A DNA stretch of 8,345 nt, taken from Thiotrichaceae bacterium. Its GTDB lineage: Bacteria; Pseudomonadota; Gammaproteobacteria; Thiotrichales; Thiotrichaceae. Location of the stretch: positions 1 through 8,345 of the forward strand of contig JALVDQ010000363.1 in NCBI GenBank assembly GCA_027008885.1, written 5' to 3'. Of this stretch, positions 1 through 4,804 are shown one piece after another (within the stretch, counting starts at the first letter, position 1; every line of letters begins with the position of its first letter). Under the pieces are notes generated by a model. The model saw nothing but the letters and a program-made list of their open reading frames with translations, searched no databases and was not told the DNA's origin. The translations under genes were made by a program, and so were the position numbers.

Positions 1-155
1 GTAGAGCTTATTTTTTTACCTCGCCCCGAGCGACGGTCAGGTTGTGTATAGACAGCAACTACCTCATGCGAAGAGTCAAGTAATGCTTGCAGGGCAGGAA
101 CGGCAAAATCCGGGGTTCCTGCAAAAATAATCTTTAGTTGTTTCTCTGGGTTCAT
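1..155 (-). CDS. fmt: Methionyl-tRNA formyltransferase, N-terminal fragment
   Basis: This gene is cut by the left edge of the window, so only its first 51 codons are visible. The reverse-strand translation begins [20 protein letters not shown] and continues to a [11 protein letters not shown] segment. [12 protein letters not shown] and QPDR..GRGKK are hallmarks of the N-terminal formyl-transferase domain of Fmt, which transfers a formyl group from 10-formyl-tetrahydrofolate to Met-tRNA(fMet) in the cytoplasm to make the initiator tRNA. The start at 155 fits the family's N-terminus; no strong ribosome binding site precedes it. In many gammaproteobacteria def (peptide deformylase) lies directly upstream of fmt. 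Here the upstream neighbour is the divergent lemA, so fmt is the first gene of its transcript or is driven from the shared intergenic region. The RR in QPDRRSGRG, where many relatives have RPAGRG, is a small variation. Confidence 0.93.
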   Translation of the reverse strand, partial: MNPEKQLKIIFAGTPDFAVPALQALLDSSHEVVAVYTQPDRRSGRGKKISS

Positions 156-400
156 CTGTAAAATTAGCTCGCTAGTCTAAAAAATAAGAAGAGGTTTACA
201 AGAGTATTTCAGTCTGGCTTATGATTTGATGATAAAGTGGAATGTATATTTCGTAGTCAGGTTTCTTAAAACAGCTCATGAATCAGAAATTTGCTTGCGA
301 AGAGTATATACTACATTACATTAATATGTTTCACATAGTTTGAAACTGTATTGAAACATAGTTTCGAGAATCTCTTGCAAAAAAGGAATAAGGAGAGAAA
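156..400. promoter_or_regulatory. Divergent fmt/lemA intergenic region
   Basis: This 245-bp AT-rich stretch separates two divergent genes and must hold both promoters. Positions 303-312 are a perfect 10-bp palindrome, AGTATATACT, which contains a TATACT that could serve as a -10 box, but no good -35 lies at 16-18 bp. On the minus strand, TTGTAA and TAGACT (16 bp apart, four of six matches each) lie just upstream of fmt. These are weak assignments made by eye. No open reading frame here looks real. Confidence 0.4.
328..365. repeat. Interleaved GTTTC/GAAAC repeats, candidate operator upstream of lemA
   Basis: GTTTC occurs at 328-332 and 361-365, and GAAAC at 342-346 and 353-357. Positions 353-365 form the perfect inverted repeat GAAAC-ATA-GTTTC, and 328-346 pair as GTTTCA...TGAAAC. 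The 9-mer ACATAGTTT is also directly repeated at 333-341 and 356-364, 23 bp apart. The block ends about 36 bp before the lemA start. It could be a binding site for a dimeric regulator or a 5'-leader hairpin; the sequence does not decide which. Confidence 0.4.
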
Positions 401-1015
401 ATGTCTAAATTTATTATGACCATATTGGCAGTAATAACCCTGATCGTTGTTTTGGGTATGGGGGTTTACAATCGGCTCGTAAGTGGTGATGAAAATGTTA
501 CCGCAGCATGGTCTGAAGTTGTAAATCAATATAAACGCAGGGCAGACCTGATTCCAAATCTGGTGAATACAGTAAAAGGTTTCGCAGCCCAGGAGAAAGA
601 CGTCTTAACCAGTGTCGTTGAAGCAAGAGCAAAAGCAAGCTCGATACAGGTTTCTGCGGATTCACTGAAAGACCCTGCTACGTTTGAAAAATTCACACAG
701 GCTCAAGATCAGCTTAGTGGCGCATTAAGTCGCTTGCTGGTAACCGTTGAGCGTTATCCCCAGCTAAAATCAGATCAACACTTTCTTGATTTGCAAAGGC
801 AACTGGAAGGTACTGAAAATCGTGTAACAGTGGCTCGCAGACGCTATGTCAGCGCAGTAAAAGATTATAATCTGACGGTGCGTAAATTTCCCGGCAATAT
901 TATCTCTGGCATAATGGGTTTTACTACCAAGCCTAACTTTAGTGTTGCCAATGAAAAAGAAATTTCAACACCGCCCACAGTGGACTTTAACAAGACGCCC
1001 GCAACTGCTCAATAA
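401..1015 (+). CDS. lemA: LemA family membrane protein
   Basis: A 204-residue protein, a usual length for LemA. Residues 4-22 form one hydrophobic membrane segment, followed by the family signature YNRLV (23-27) and AWSEVVNQYKRRADLIPNLV (36-55), then a long alpha-helical extracytoplasmic region. It ends in a low-complexity tail rich in Thr, Pro and Ala. LemA proteins are single-span membrane proteins with a predicted helical-bundle domain; their molecular role is poorly defined. The start is supported by AAGGAGA at 390-396, a few bases before the ATG. The TAA stop is followed immediately by the ATG of the TPM-domain gene, so the two are likely co-transcribed and translationally coupled. LemA next to TPM-domain proteins is a recurrent bacterial arrangement, which suggests a joint envelope function, but no activity can be read from the sequence. 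Confidence 0.93.
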   Translation: MSKFIMTILAVITLIVVLGMGVYNRLVSGDENVTAAWSEVVNQYKRRADLIPNLVNTVKGFAAQEKDVLTSVVEARAKASSIQVSADSLKDPATFEKFTQAQDQLSGALSRLLVTVERYPQLKSDQHFLDLQRQLEGTENRVTVARRRYVSAVKDYNLTVRKFPGNIISGIMGFTTKPNFSVANEKEISTPPTVDFNKTPATAQ

Positions 1016-1876
1016 ATGAAAAAACTACTCCTGGTCATCCTTTTTTTTAGCATTGCAAGTCTTTCGCTTGCCTTTGCCAGGAATCAGGATATTCCCGTGC
1101 TTAAACAGCATGTTACTGATCTTAGTGGGTTATTAAGTTCAGAACAAAAAGCACACATTGAGCAAACACTCGCCTCCCTGAAACAAACTGAGGGGAGCGA
1201 GGTAGCTGTTTTAATTGTGCCAACGACGCAACCGGAATCACTTGAGGGCTATTCCATGCGAGTGGTTGAAAAATGGAAGCTGGGGCGTAAAGATATTGAT
1301 GATGGCGTACTTTTGCTCATTGCAACAAAAGATCGCAAAATTCGTATTGAGGTAGGTTATGGACTTGAAGGTGCAATCACCGATTTATCAGCCGGACGTA
1401 TTATCAATGAATATATCACCCCGGAATTTCGGCGTGGCAACTTCTATCAGGGCATATTAGCCGGTATAACCCAAATCTCCAATCTGATTAAGGGTGAGCC
1501 TTTGCCAGAGCCGAGTAGCAATCAGGGATCAAATTCTGCCGACCCGGGTGTGTTATTGCCATTTTTAATATTTGGATCAAGCGCTTTATCCGCGATACTG
1601 GTTCCATTACTGGGTCGCCTGATAACAACTTCGCTGATTTCGGTCGGCGGCAGTGCCATTATCTGGTTTGTGTCTCACGATCCGTTTTTAACTGCTATCG
1701 CCTTTTTCTTTCTGCTCGTTTTCAGCAACGCATTTAGTGCTTCGCGCGGCACTAGCTATCGGGATGGCGGTGGCTACGGTGGAGGCTTTGGAGGCGGTGG
1801 CGGCTTTAGTGGCGGCGGTGGTTTTAGCGGTGGAGGCGGTGGCTTCGGCGGCGGTGGTGCCTCAGGGAGCTGGTAA
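1016..1876 (+). CDS. TPM-domain (YgcG-type) secreted/membrane protein with Gly-rich tail
   Basis: A 286-residue protein. Residues 1-21 form a Sec signal peptide (MKKLLL..., probable cleavage after AFA). A TPM domain (TPM_phosphatase family, Pfam PF04536) follows at about residues 27-155, with the typical LSSEQ stretch near its start, DDGVLLLIA and GYGLEG (114-119). Hydrophobic segments lie at about 178-200, 204-220 and 224-243. The last 36 residues (251-286) are almost all Gly with interspersed Phe and Ser and end in ASGSW, a common ending in this family. The domain should face the periplasm. A phosphatase activity was proposed from the plant thylakoid homologue, and related proteins have been tied to photosystem repair and membrane assembly, so a specific enzyme call is not justified. 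No Shine-Dalgarno is evident; the start abuts the lemA stop. The TAA stop shares one base with the next ATG. Confidence 0.92.
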   Translation: MKKLLLVILFFSIASLSLAFARNQDIPVLKQHVTDLSGLLSSEQKAHIEQTLASLKQTEGSEVAVLIVPTTQPESLEGYSMRVVEKWKLGRKDIDDGVLLLIATKDRKIRIEVGYGLEGAITDLSAGRIINEYITPEFRRGNFYQGILAGITQISNLIKGEPLPEPSSNQGSNSADPGVLLPFLIFGSSALSAILVPLLGRLITTSLISVGGSAIIWFVSHDPFLTAIAFFFLLVFSNAFSASRGTSYRDGGGYGGGFGGGGGFSGGGGFSGGGGGFGGGGASGSW

Positions 1877-2373
1877 TGAACCTGAACAGAATCCTTAAAC
1901 ATCTTTTTTACCCAGGATGGTGGTTGCGACGTGATTTCCCACCTCAGGGTCTATCAAAAATTGAAGCGGCAATTGCGGCATCAGAAGCAAAACACAGTGG
2001 TGAAATACGTTTTGCCATTGAAAGTTCTTTGCCGTTAAAAGCACTCTGGCGTAATGAACCGATGCATGAGCGCGCAGTAGAAGTTTTTTCACTGCTACGC
2101 GTCTGGGATACGGAAGATAACAATGGCGTGTTGATTTATCTGTTGCTGGCAGACCAGAAAGTCGAAATCACCGCAGACAGAAATATTAACAAGGTAGTTC
2201 AGCAAGCAGACTGGGACATAATTTGCCAGCACATGCAGGAAAGTTTTAAACAGGGACATTTTGTTGAAGGCGTGATTCAGGGGATCGAAGAAATCAGCAA
2301 GCACCTTGAAAAACACTTCCCCAAAAGTTCTTCAGACAAAAATGAACTCTCAGACAAGCCTGTTATTTTATAA
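1876..2373 (+). CDS. Second TPM-domain protein, no signal peptide
   Basis: A 165-residue protein with no signal peptide or clear transmembrane helix. It opens with a short amphipathic, Trp-rich stretch (PGWWLRRDFP, about residues 13-22) that could lie against the membrane. The rest matches the short TPM-domain partner found after LemA and YgcG-type genes: IEAAIAASEAKHSGEIRFAIE at about 29-49, a DNNGVLIYLLLADQKVEI core, then a helical end. The tail after about residue 150 is charged and Ser-rich. AGGGAG at 1864-1869, inside the preceding gene's tail, is a good ribosome binding site, and the start overlaps that gene's stop by one base, so the three genes form one operon. This copy is probably cytoplasmic or peripheral while its neighbour's domain is periplasmic. 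Function is unknown. Confidence 0.88.
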   Translation: MNLNRILKHLFYPGWWLRRDFPPQGLSKIEAAIAASEAKHSGEIRFAIESSLPLKALWRNEPMHERAVEVFSLLRVWDTEDNNGVLIYLLLADQKVEITADRNINKVVQQADWDIICQHMQESFKQGHFVEGVIQGIEEISKHLEKHFPKSSSDKNELSDKPVIL

Positions 2374-2407
2374 GTACCCAGGCAAAACACCCACTTTTTG
2401 CAGTTTA

Positions 2408-2439
2408 TTGCATCTGTACTATAGTTTACGACGTAAATA
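2408..2439 (+). promoter_or_regulatory. Candidate promoter of the first cysteine-rich lipoprotein gene
   Basis: TTGCATCT (2408-2415) and CGTAAATA (2432-2439) are separated by exactly 16 bp. The same two octamers with the same spacing occur upstream of the second lipoprotein gene, while the spacers differ. Conservation of two short blocks at fixed spacing is what a promoter shows. The CGT-containing downstream block and 16-bp spacer resemble ECF sigma factor promoters more than a sigma-70 consensus, but this is inference. The downstream block ends 83 bp before the start codon. The spacer and downstream block also contain TTTAC-GAC-GTAAA, a near palindrome absent from the second copy. Confidence 0.55.
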
Positions 2440-2522
2440 TATAAGTGGTGTGGCTTAAACCTGTGTTTTGAGGTAAATCTCACCATAAAAATAAATATTG
2501 AAATAAACCCAAGGAGTGAAGT

Positions 2523-2819
2523 ATGAAAACTGTAAGAAAACTATCGGGCGTCGCCCTCGCGTCAGCCGCTGCAACCCTGTTATTGGCAAGCTGTGGTGGT
2601 AAATCAGAAAGTGCCAGCGCAGACAAAAAGGCAGCACCAGAAACTGCTGCAAAAGTCGCGCAGGTTAAATGTTCAGGGATTAATTCGTGCAAGGGAAAGA
2701 GTGCCTGTGCAACAGCAAACAGTGCCTGTGCTGGTCAAAACAGCTGTAAGGGAAAGGGCTGGATCAAAACCAGCAAAGAAGAATGTGATGCCAAAGGTGG
2801 TAAAATTATCACTGGATAA
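2523..2819 (+). CDS. Cysteine-rich lipoprotein, BufA2-like (bufferin-type metallophore), copy 1
   Basis: A 98-residue protein. Residues 1-23 form a lipoprotein signal peptide ending in the lipobox L21-A-S-C24, followed by a Ser/Ala/Lys-rich linker and a compact domain at about 48-94. The domain has six cysteines (50, 56, 62, 69, 75, 88) and repeats C-x-G-x-N-S-C-K-G-K at 50-59 and 69-78. This pattern matches the BufA2 family of bufferin precursors, periplasmic peptides that in characterised systems are modified on Cys by BufB (DUF692/MNIO) with BufC and bind copper. No bufB or bufC lies nearby, so modification here is unproven. Gly at position +2 after the lipid Cys predicts sorting to the outer membrane. 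AAGGAG at 2511-2516 supports the start. It is a paralogue of the next gene. It could instead be an unmodified metal-binding lipoprotein. Confidence 0.8.
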   Translation: MKTVRKLSGVALASAAATLLLASCGGKSESASADKKAAPETAAKVAQVKCSGINSCKGKSACATANSACAGQNSCKGKGWIKTSKEECDAKGGKIITG

Positions 2820-2853
2820 GCTGGATGCTGGATAAGGACGGCAAACTCATTTT

Positions 2854-2885
2854 TTGCATCTATTACCTCCTGTGTAACGTAAATA
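2854..2885 (+). promoter_or_regulatory. Candidate promoter of the second cysteine-rich lipoprotein gene
   Basis: TTGCATCT (2854-2861) and CGTAAATA (2878-2885) are again exactly 16 bp apart, as upstream of the first copy. The downstream block ends 79 bp before the start codon, against 83 bp in the first copy. The two genes therefore probably have separate but co-regulated promoters rather than a single one. Confidence 0.55.
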
Positions 2886-2888
2886 GAC

Positions 2889-2938
2889 TGTGAAATAACA
2901 AGAAGTTTCACAATCGCATGGTCTTAGAAACCAGCGAT
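2889..2938 (+). promoter_or_regulatory. Two consecutive hairpins in the leader of the second lipoprotein gene
   Basis: TGTGAAA (2889-2895) pairs with TTTCACA (2906-2912) across a 10-nt loop. ATCGC-a-TGGT (2913-2922) pairs with ACCAGCGAT (2930-2938) across a 7-nt loop with one bulged A. Both lie just after the predicted promoter and before the ribosome binding site (AGGAG, 2950-2954). They may be a leader structure, or the first may be an operator. The first gene's leader lacks an equivalent pair. Confidence 0.4.
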
Positions 2939-2964
2939 ATTTAACCACCAGGAGAATCTAAAGA

Positions 2965-3252
2965 ATGAAAATAGCATCAAAACTTACAGGCGTAACTATG
3001 GCTGCTGCCGCAGCGACATTATTACTGGCTGGCTGCACCAATGGAGGCTCTGCTTCAACAGGAAGTGCCGCTGCCAACAAAATGGCATCAGCAGCAAAAG
3101 TCAAATGTTCAGGTATTAATTCGTGCAAGGGAAAAAGTGCTTGTGCGACAGCAAACAGTGCCTGCAAAGGTCAGAATAGCTGCAAGGGAAAAGGCTGGAT
3201 AAAAGCGACCAAAGCAGAATGCACTGCAAAAGGTGGCAAGATAATTGGCTAA
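2965..3252 (+). CDS. Cysteine-rich lipoprotein, BufA2-like (bufferin-type metallophore), copy 2
   Basis: A 95-residue paralogue of the gene at 2523-2819. The signal peptide ends in lipobox L21-A-G-C24. A Gly/Ser/Ala linker leads to a domain with six cysteines at 48, 54, 60, 67, 73 and 86, the same spacing as copy 1 (five residues between Cys 1-2 and 2-3, then six, five and twelve). The repeated C-x-G-x-N-S-C-K-G-K motif is at 48-57 and 67-76. Over the core (3103-3200 versus 2667-2764) about 86 of 98 bases match without gaps, while the linker and leader differ much more, which points to duplication with constraint or gene conversion on the core. AGGAG at 2950-2954 precedes the ATG by 10 bp. 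It is probably an outer-membrane-anchored periplasmic metal-binding peptide. Modification by an MNIO enzyme encoded elsewhere is possible but not shown. Confidence 0.8.
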   Translation: MKIASKLTGVTMAAAAATLLLAGCTNGGSASTGSAAANKMASAAKVKCSGINSCKGKSACATANSACKGQNSCKGKGWIKATKAECTAKGGKIIG

Positions 3253-3381
3253 TTTTTTTCAGGCAGGCGCCAGCTTAAAACTGTGTTTTGCAGCTCGATC
3301 TGGTTTCAATGCAGCTCAACAAGATCATTGCACTGTGTGACCATTGCGCCGTTCCCCCCAAACAATACAAACGATGTAAAC
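3253..3381 (+). other. Non-coding 3' region of the second lipoprotein gene, possible small RNA or long 3' UTR
   Basis: About 130 bp lie between the stop codon and the terminator hairpin, with no credible reading frame. The octamer TGCAGCTC occurs at 3289-3296 and 3310-3317, 21 bp apart (two helical turns). GATCATTGC and GACCATTGC follow at about 3323-3345. GGCGC at 3267-3271 and GCGCC at 3346-3350 could pair and close the region. A long 3' UTR, a processed small RNA or a regulator site all fit; nothing identifies a known RNA family. Confidence 0.3.
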
Positions 3382-3420
3382 AAAAATACCCGGCTTCGGA
3401 AGAAGCCGGGTATTTTTTTA
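3382..3420 (+). terminator. Strong intrinsic terminator
   Basis: ATACCCGGCTTC (3386-3397) pairs perfectly with GAAGCCGGGTAT (3402-3413) around a GGAA loop. The stem can extend through flanking A and T runs to 3382-3417, and T-rich DNA follows. The A run on the left makes it able to work in both directions. It ends transcription from the lipoprotein genes and separates them from the ccm genes. Confidence 0.92.
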
Positions 3421-3500
3421 TTTCCAATTAGTGTGAAATACCAGCAAAAATTAGCACAGTAAAAATATGTAAAAAAGTAGGGGGATGGGTGTTTCTGGGG

Positions 3501-3545
3501 ACAGAAGACAGAGCACAGAAGACAGAGCACAGAAGACAGAGCACA
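3501..3545 (+). repeat. 14-bp tandem repeat, three copies
   Basis: The unit ACAGAAGACAGAGC is repeated three times without mismatch (3501-3514, 3515-3528, 3529-3542), followed by a partial ACA. It is purine-rich on the plus strand. Open reading frames across it on either strand are products of the repeat and are not genes. Confidence 0.95.
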
Positions 3546-3550
3546 TTTCT

Positions 3551-3597
3551 CGTTCCCATGTTCCACGTGGGAACGCAGTCCGGACGCTCCAGCGTCC
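3551..3597. repeat. REP-like double-hairpin intergenic element
   Basis: CGTTCCCATG (3551-3560) pairs with CGTGGGAACG (3566-3575) around TTCCA, with one G-T wobble. GGACGCT (3582-3588) pairs with AGCGTCC (3591-3597). This form, a CGTTCCC/GGGAACG hairpin followed by a GGACGCT/AGCGTCC hairpin, resembles a REP-type palindromic repeat dispersed in many gammaproteobacterial genomes. Elements of this class are often moved by RAYT transposases; none is encoded here. A third weak pairing, CCTGC/GCAGG (3620-3624 with 3641-3645), may belong to the same element. Confidence 0.7.
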
Positions 3598-3599
3598 CG

Positions 3600-3844
3600 T
3601 TCATAACGCCGAAGTGGAGCCTGCATTGAATATGCGAAACGCAGGTCTAAGTCGCGACCAAATTCCAGTCCGTGAGGTATAATACCCAAACAAAATTAGT
3701 CTCACGAAATTAGTATAAGGACTTCTTTAAAATATTACCGAATATTAATACTATGCATTTGGGGTAGAGGTATAGTATAAGGTGTAAAATTCCGTATCTG
3801 TAACCCCCTGGATTTCCCTGGCGATAGAGATTTAGTCTGATTAT
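3600..3844 (+). promoter_or_regulatory. Region upstream of ccmC, promoter likely but not pinned down
   Basis: No gene is seen. A perfect TATAAT lies at 3678-3683 but lacks a clear -35. A second candidate -10, TATAGT, is at 3771-3776. AAATTAGT occurs at 3693-3700 and 3707-3714, and TAGTATAAGG at 3711-3720 and 3773-3782. No good Shine-Dalgarno precedes the ccmC ATG (only a GAGA near 3828-3832). Since ccmC is the first ccm gene here, its promoter should lie in this stretch or within the REP-like element. Confidence 0.4.
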
Positions 3845-4603
3845 ATGAAAATAAACTGGTTTAAATACGCTGCACCCATGAATTTCTATTCATTGGCTGG
3901 CAAAATGATTCCCTTTTTCTGGATTGCTGCGGTGGTGTTCACAGCAATTGGCTTGTACATTGGCTTTTTTAAGACCCCAGATGCGATTGATAACGGCATG
4001 AAACAATATTACCGTATTATATTTGTGCATGTCGCAGCCTCGTGGATGGCGATGTGGCTTTATGGGGTGATGGTTTTTTGGGCATTAATCGGGGTTATCT
4101 TTAATACACGCATTTCCTATATGCTGGCATCGGCGACTTCGATTACCGGTACGCTGATGACGATTATTGCACTGATTTCAGGTGCAATCTGGGGAAAGAC
4201 CAGTTGGGGAACCTGGTGGGACTGGGATCCTAAACTGACTACTTTCTTGATTCTGCTTTTTGTTTATATCGGCTATATCGCATTACAATCAGCGATTGAA
4301 GATACCCGCCGCTCTGACAAGGCTTCGGCACTTCTGGCGCTGGTCGGATTGGCGATTGTTCCCGTTATTTATTATGCGGTTAATTGCCCTGACCCAAATC
4401 AATGTGCATCATTGCATCAGGAGTCATCCTTAAAGCGTATCGAACCCAATATTTTAACTGCGATGCTGGTGACAACACTGGGCTTCTGGATGTATAGCTT
4501 TGCGACTATTTTAATGCGAACCAAAAATATTATTTTGCAGCGTGAACGCAAAACAAACTGGGTTGCCAATCTTCCGGAAGTTATTGCGGGAGGCAAAAAA
4601 TGA
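3845..4603 (+). CDS. ccmC: Heme handling protein CcmC
   Basis: A 252-residue inner-membrane protein with about six membrane spans, the usual size. CcmC binds heme at its periplasmic face and promotes its covalent loading onto CcmE. The tryptophan-rich WWD motif is WGTWWDWDPKLT at 121-132. The two expected axial histidines are H62 (in IFVHVAAS) and H191 (in ASLHQESS). In well-known homologues the second loop reads roughly WWNTLHQ; here the Trp pair is gone and the loop is N180-C-P-D-P-N-Q-C187-A-S-L-H191, with two cysteines six positions apart. The chosen start matches the family N-terminus; the next Met, at residue 12, would remove conserved sequence. The stop overlaps ccmD by four bases (ATGA). 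ccmA and ccmB, the usual upstream genes, are absent here. Confidence 0.95.
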   Translation: MKINWFKYAAPMNFYSLAGKMIPFFWIAAVVFTAIGLYIGFFKTPDAIDNGMKQYYRIIFVHVAASWMAMWLYGVMVFWALIGVIFNTRISYMLASATSITGTLMTIIALISGAIWGKTSWGTWWDWDPKLTTFLILLFVYIGYIALQSAIEDTRRSDKASALLALVGLAIVPVIYYAVNCPDPNQCASLHQESSLKRIEPNILTAMLVTTLGFWMYSFATILMRTKNIILQRERKTNWVANLPEVIAGGKK

Positions 4604-4782
4604 GCGATTTTTTTCACATGGGTGGCTATGCTGCCTATATTTGGAGTGTCATGGGCGTAGCCCTGTTTTTTATGCTGCTGGAGCCGTTTTTGCTGGTTTT
4701 GAAAAGACGCTCTATTTTACAAGAGATCAAGCGCAATAAACGCTTGGAAGAACGACGCGCAAGAGATAAAGGCAAGACATAA
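4600..4782 (+). CDS. ccmD: Heme exporter protein CcmD
   Basis: A 60-residue protein with the family's FFHMGGYAAYIWSVMG start (residues 4-19), one membrane helix at about 14-34 and a strongly basic cytoplasmic tail rich in Lys, Arg and Glu. CcmD is the small adaptor of the CcmABCD complex and is needed for release of holo-CcmE. GGGAGG at 4588-4593 is a good ribosome binding site inside the end of ccmC, and the four-base overlap indicates translational coupling. Confidence 0.93.
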   Translation: MSDFFHMGGYAAYIWSVMGVALFFMLLEPFLLVLKRRSILQEIKRNKRLEERRARDKGKT

Positions 4783-4804
4783 AAAAGGATAGAGGTTAAC
4801 TATT

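Noticed and set aside
2382..2401. A possible terminator after the second TPM gene (GCAAAA...TTTTGC)
   Set aside because: The stem is six A/T-rich pairs with no following T run, so it is too weak to call an intrinsic terminator.
2593..2835. An 80-codon frame overlapping the first lipoprotein gene
   Set aside because: It is a shifted reading of the Cys-rich gene. The other frame has a signal peptide, a ribosome binding site and a conserved paralogue.
2812..2836. CTGGATAAG repeated around the stop codon of the first lipoprotein gene
   Set aside because: It is a short local duplication with no pairing or known function and is probably incidental.
3501..3660. CRISPR array
   Set aside because: The 14-bp units are contiguous with no unique spacers, and the neighbouring palindromes are not evenly repeated.
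3485..3682. A 65-codon plus-strand open frame
   Set aside because: It is built from the tandem repeat and the palindromic element, has no good ribosome binding site and shows no family features.
3306..3689. A 127-codon open frame on the minus strand
   Set aside because: It crosses the terminator, the 14-bp tandem repeat and the REP-like hairpins. The translation is repeat-derived and has no recognisable domain.
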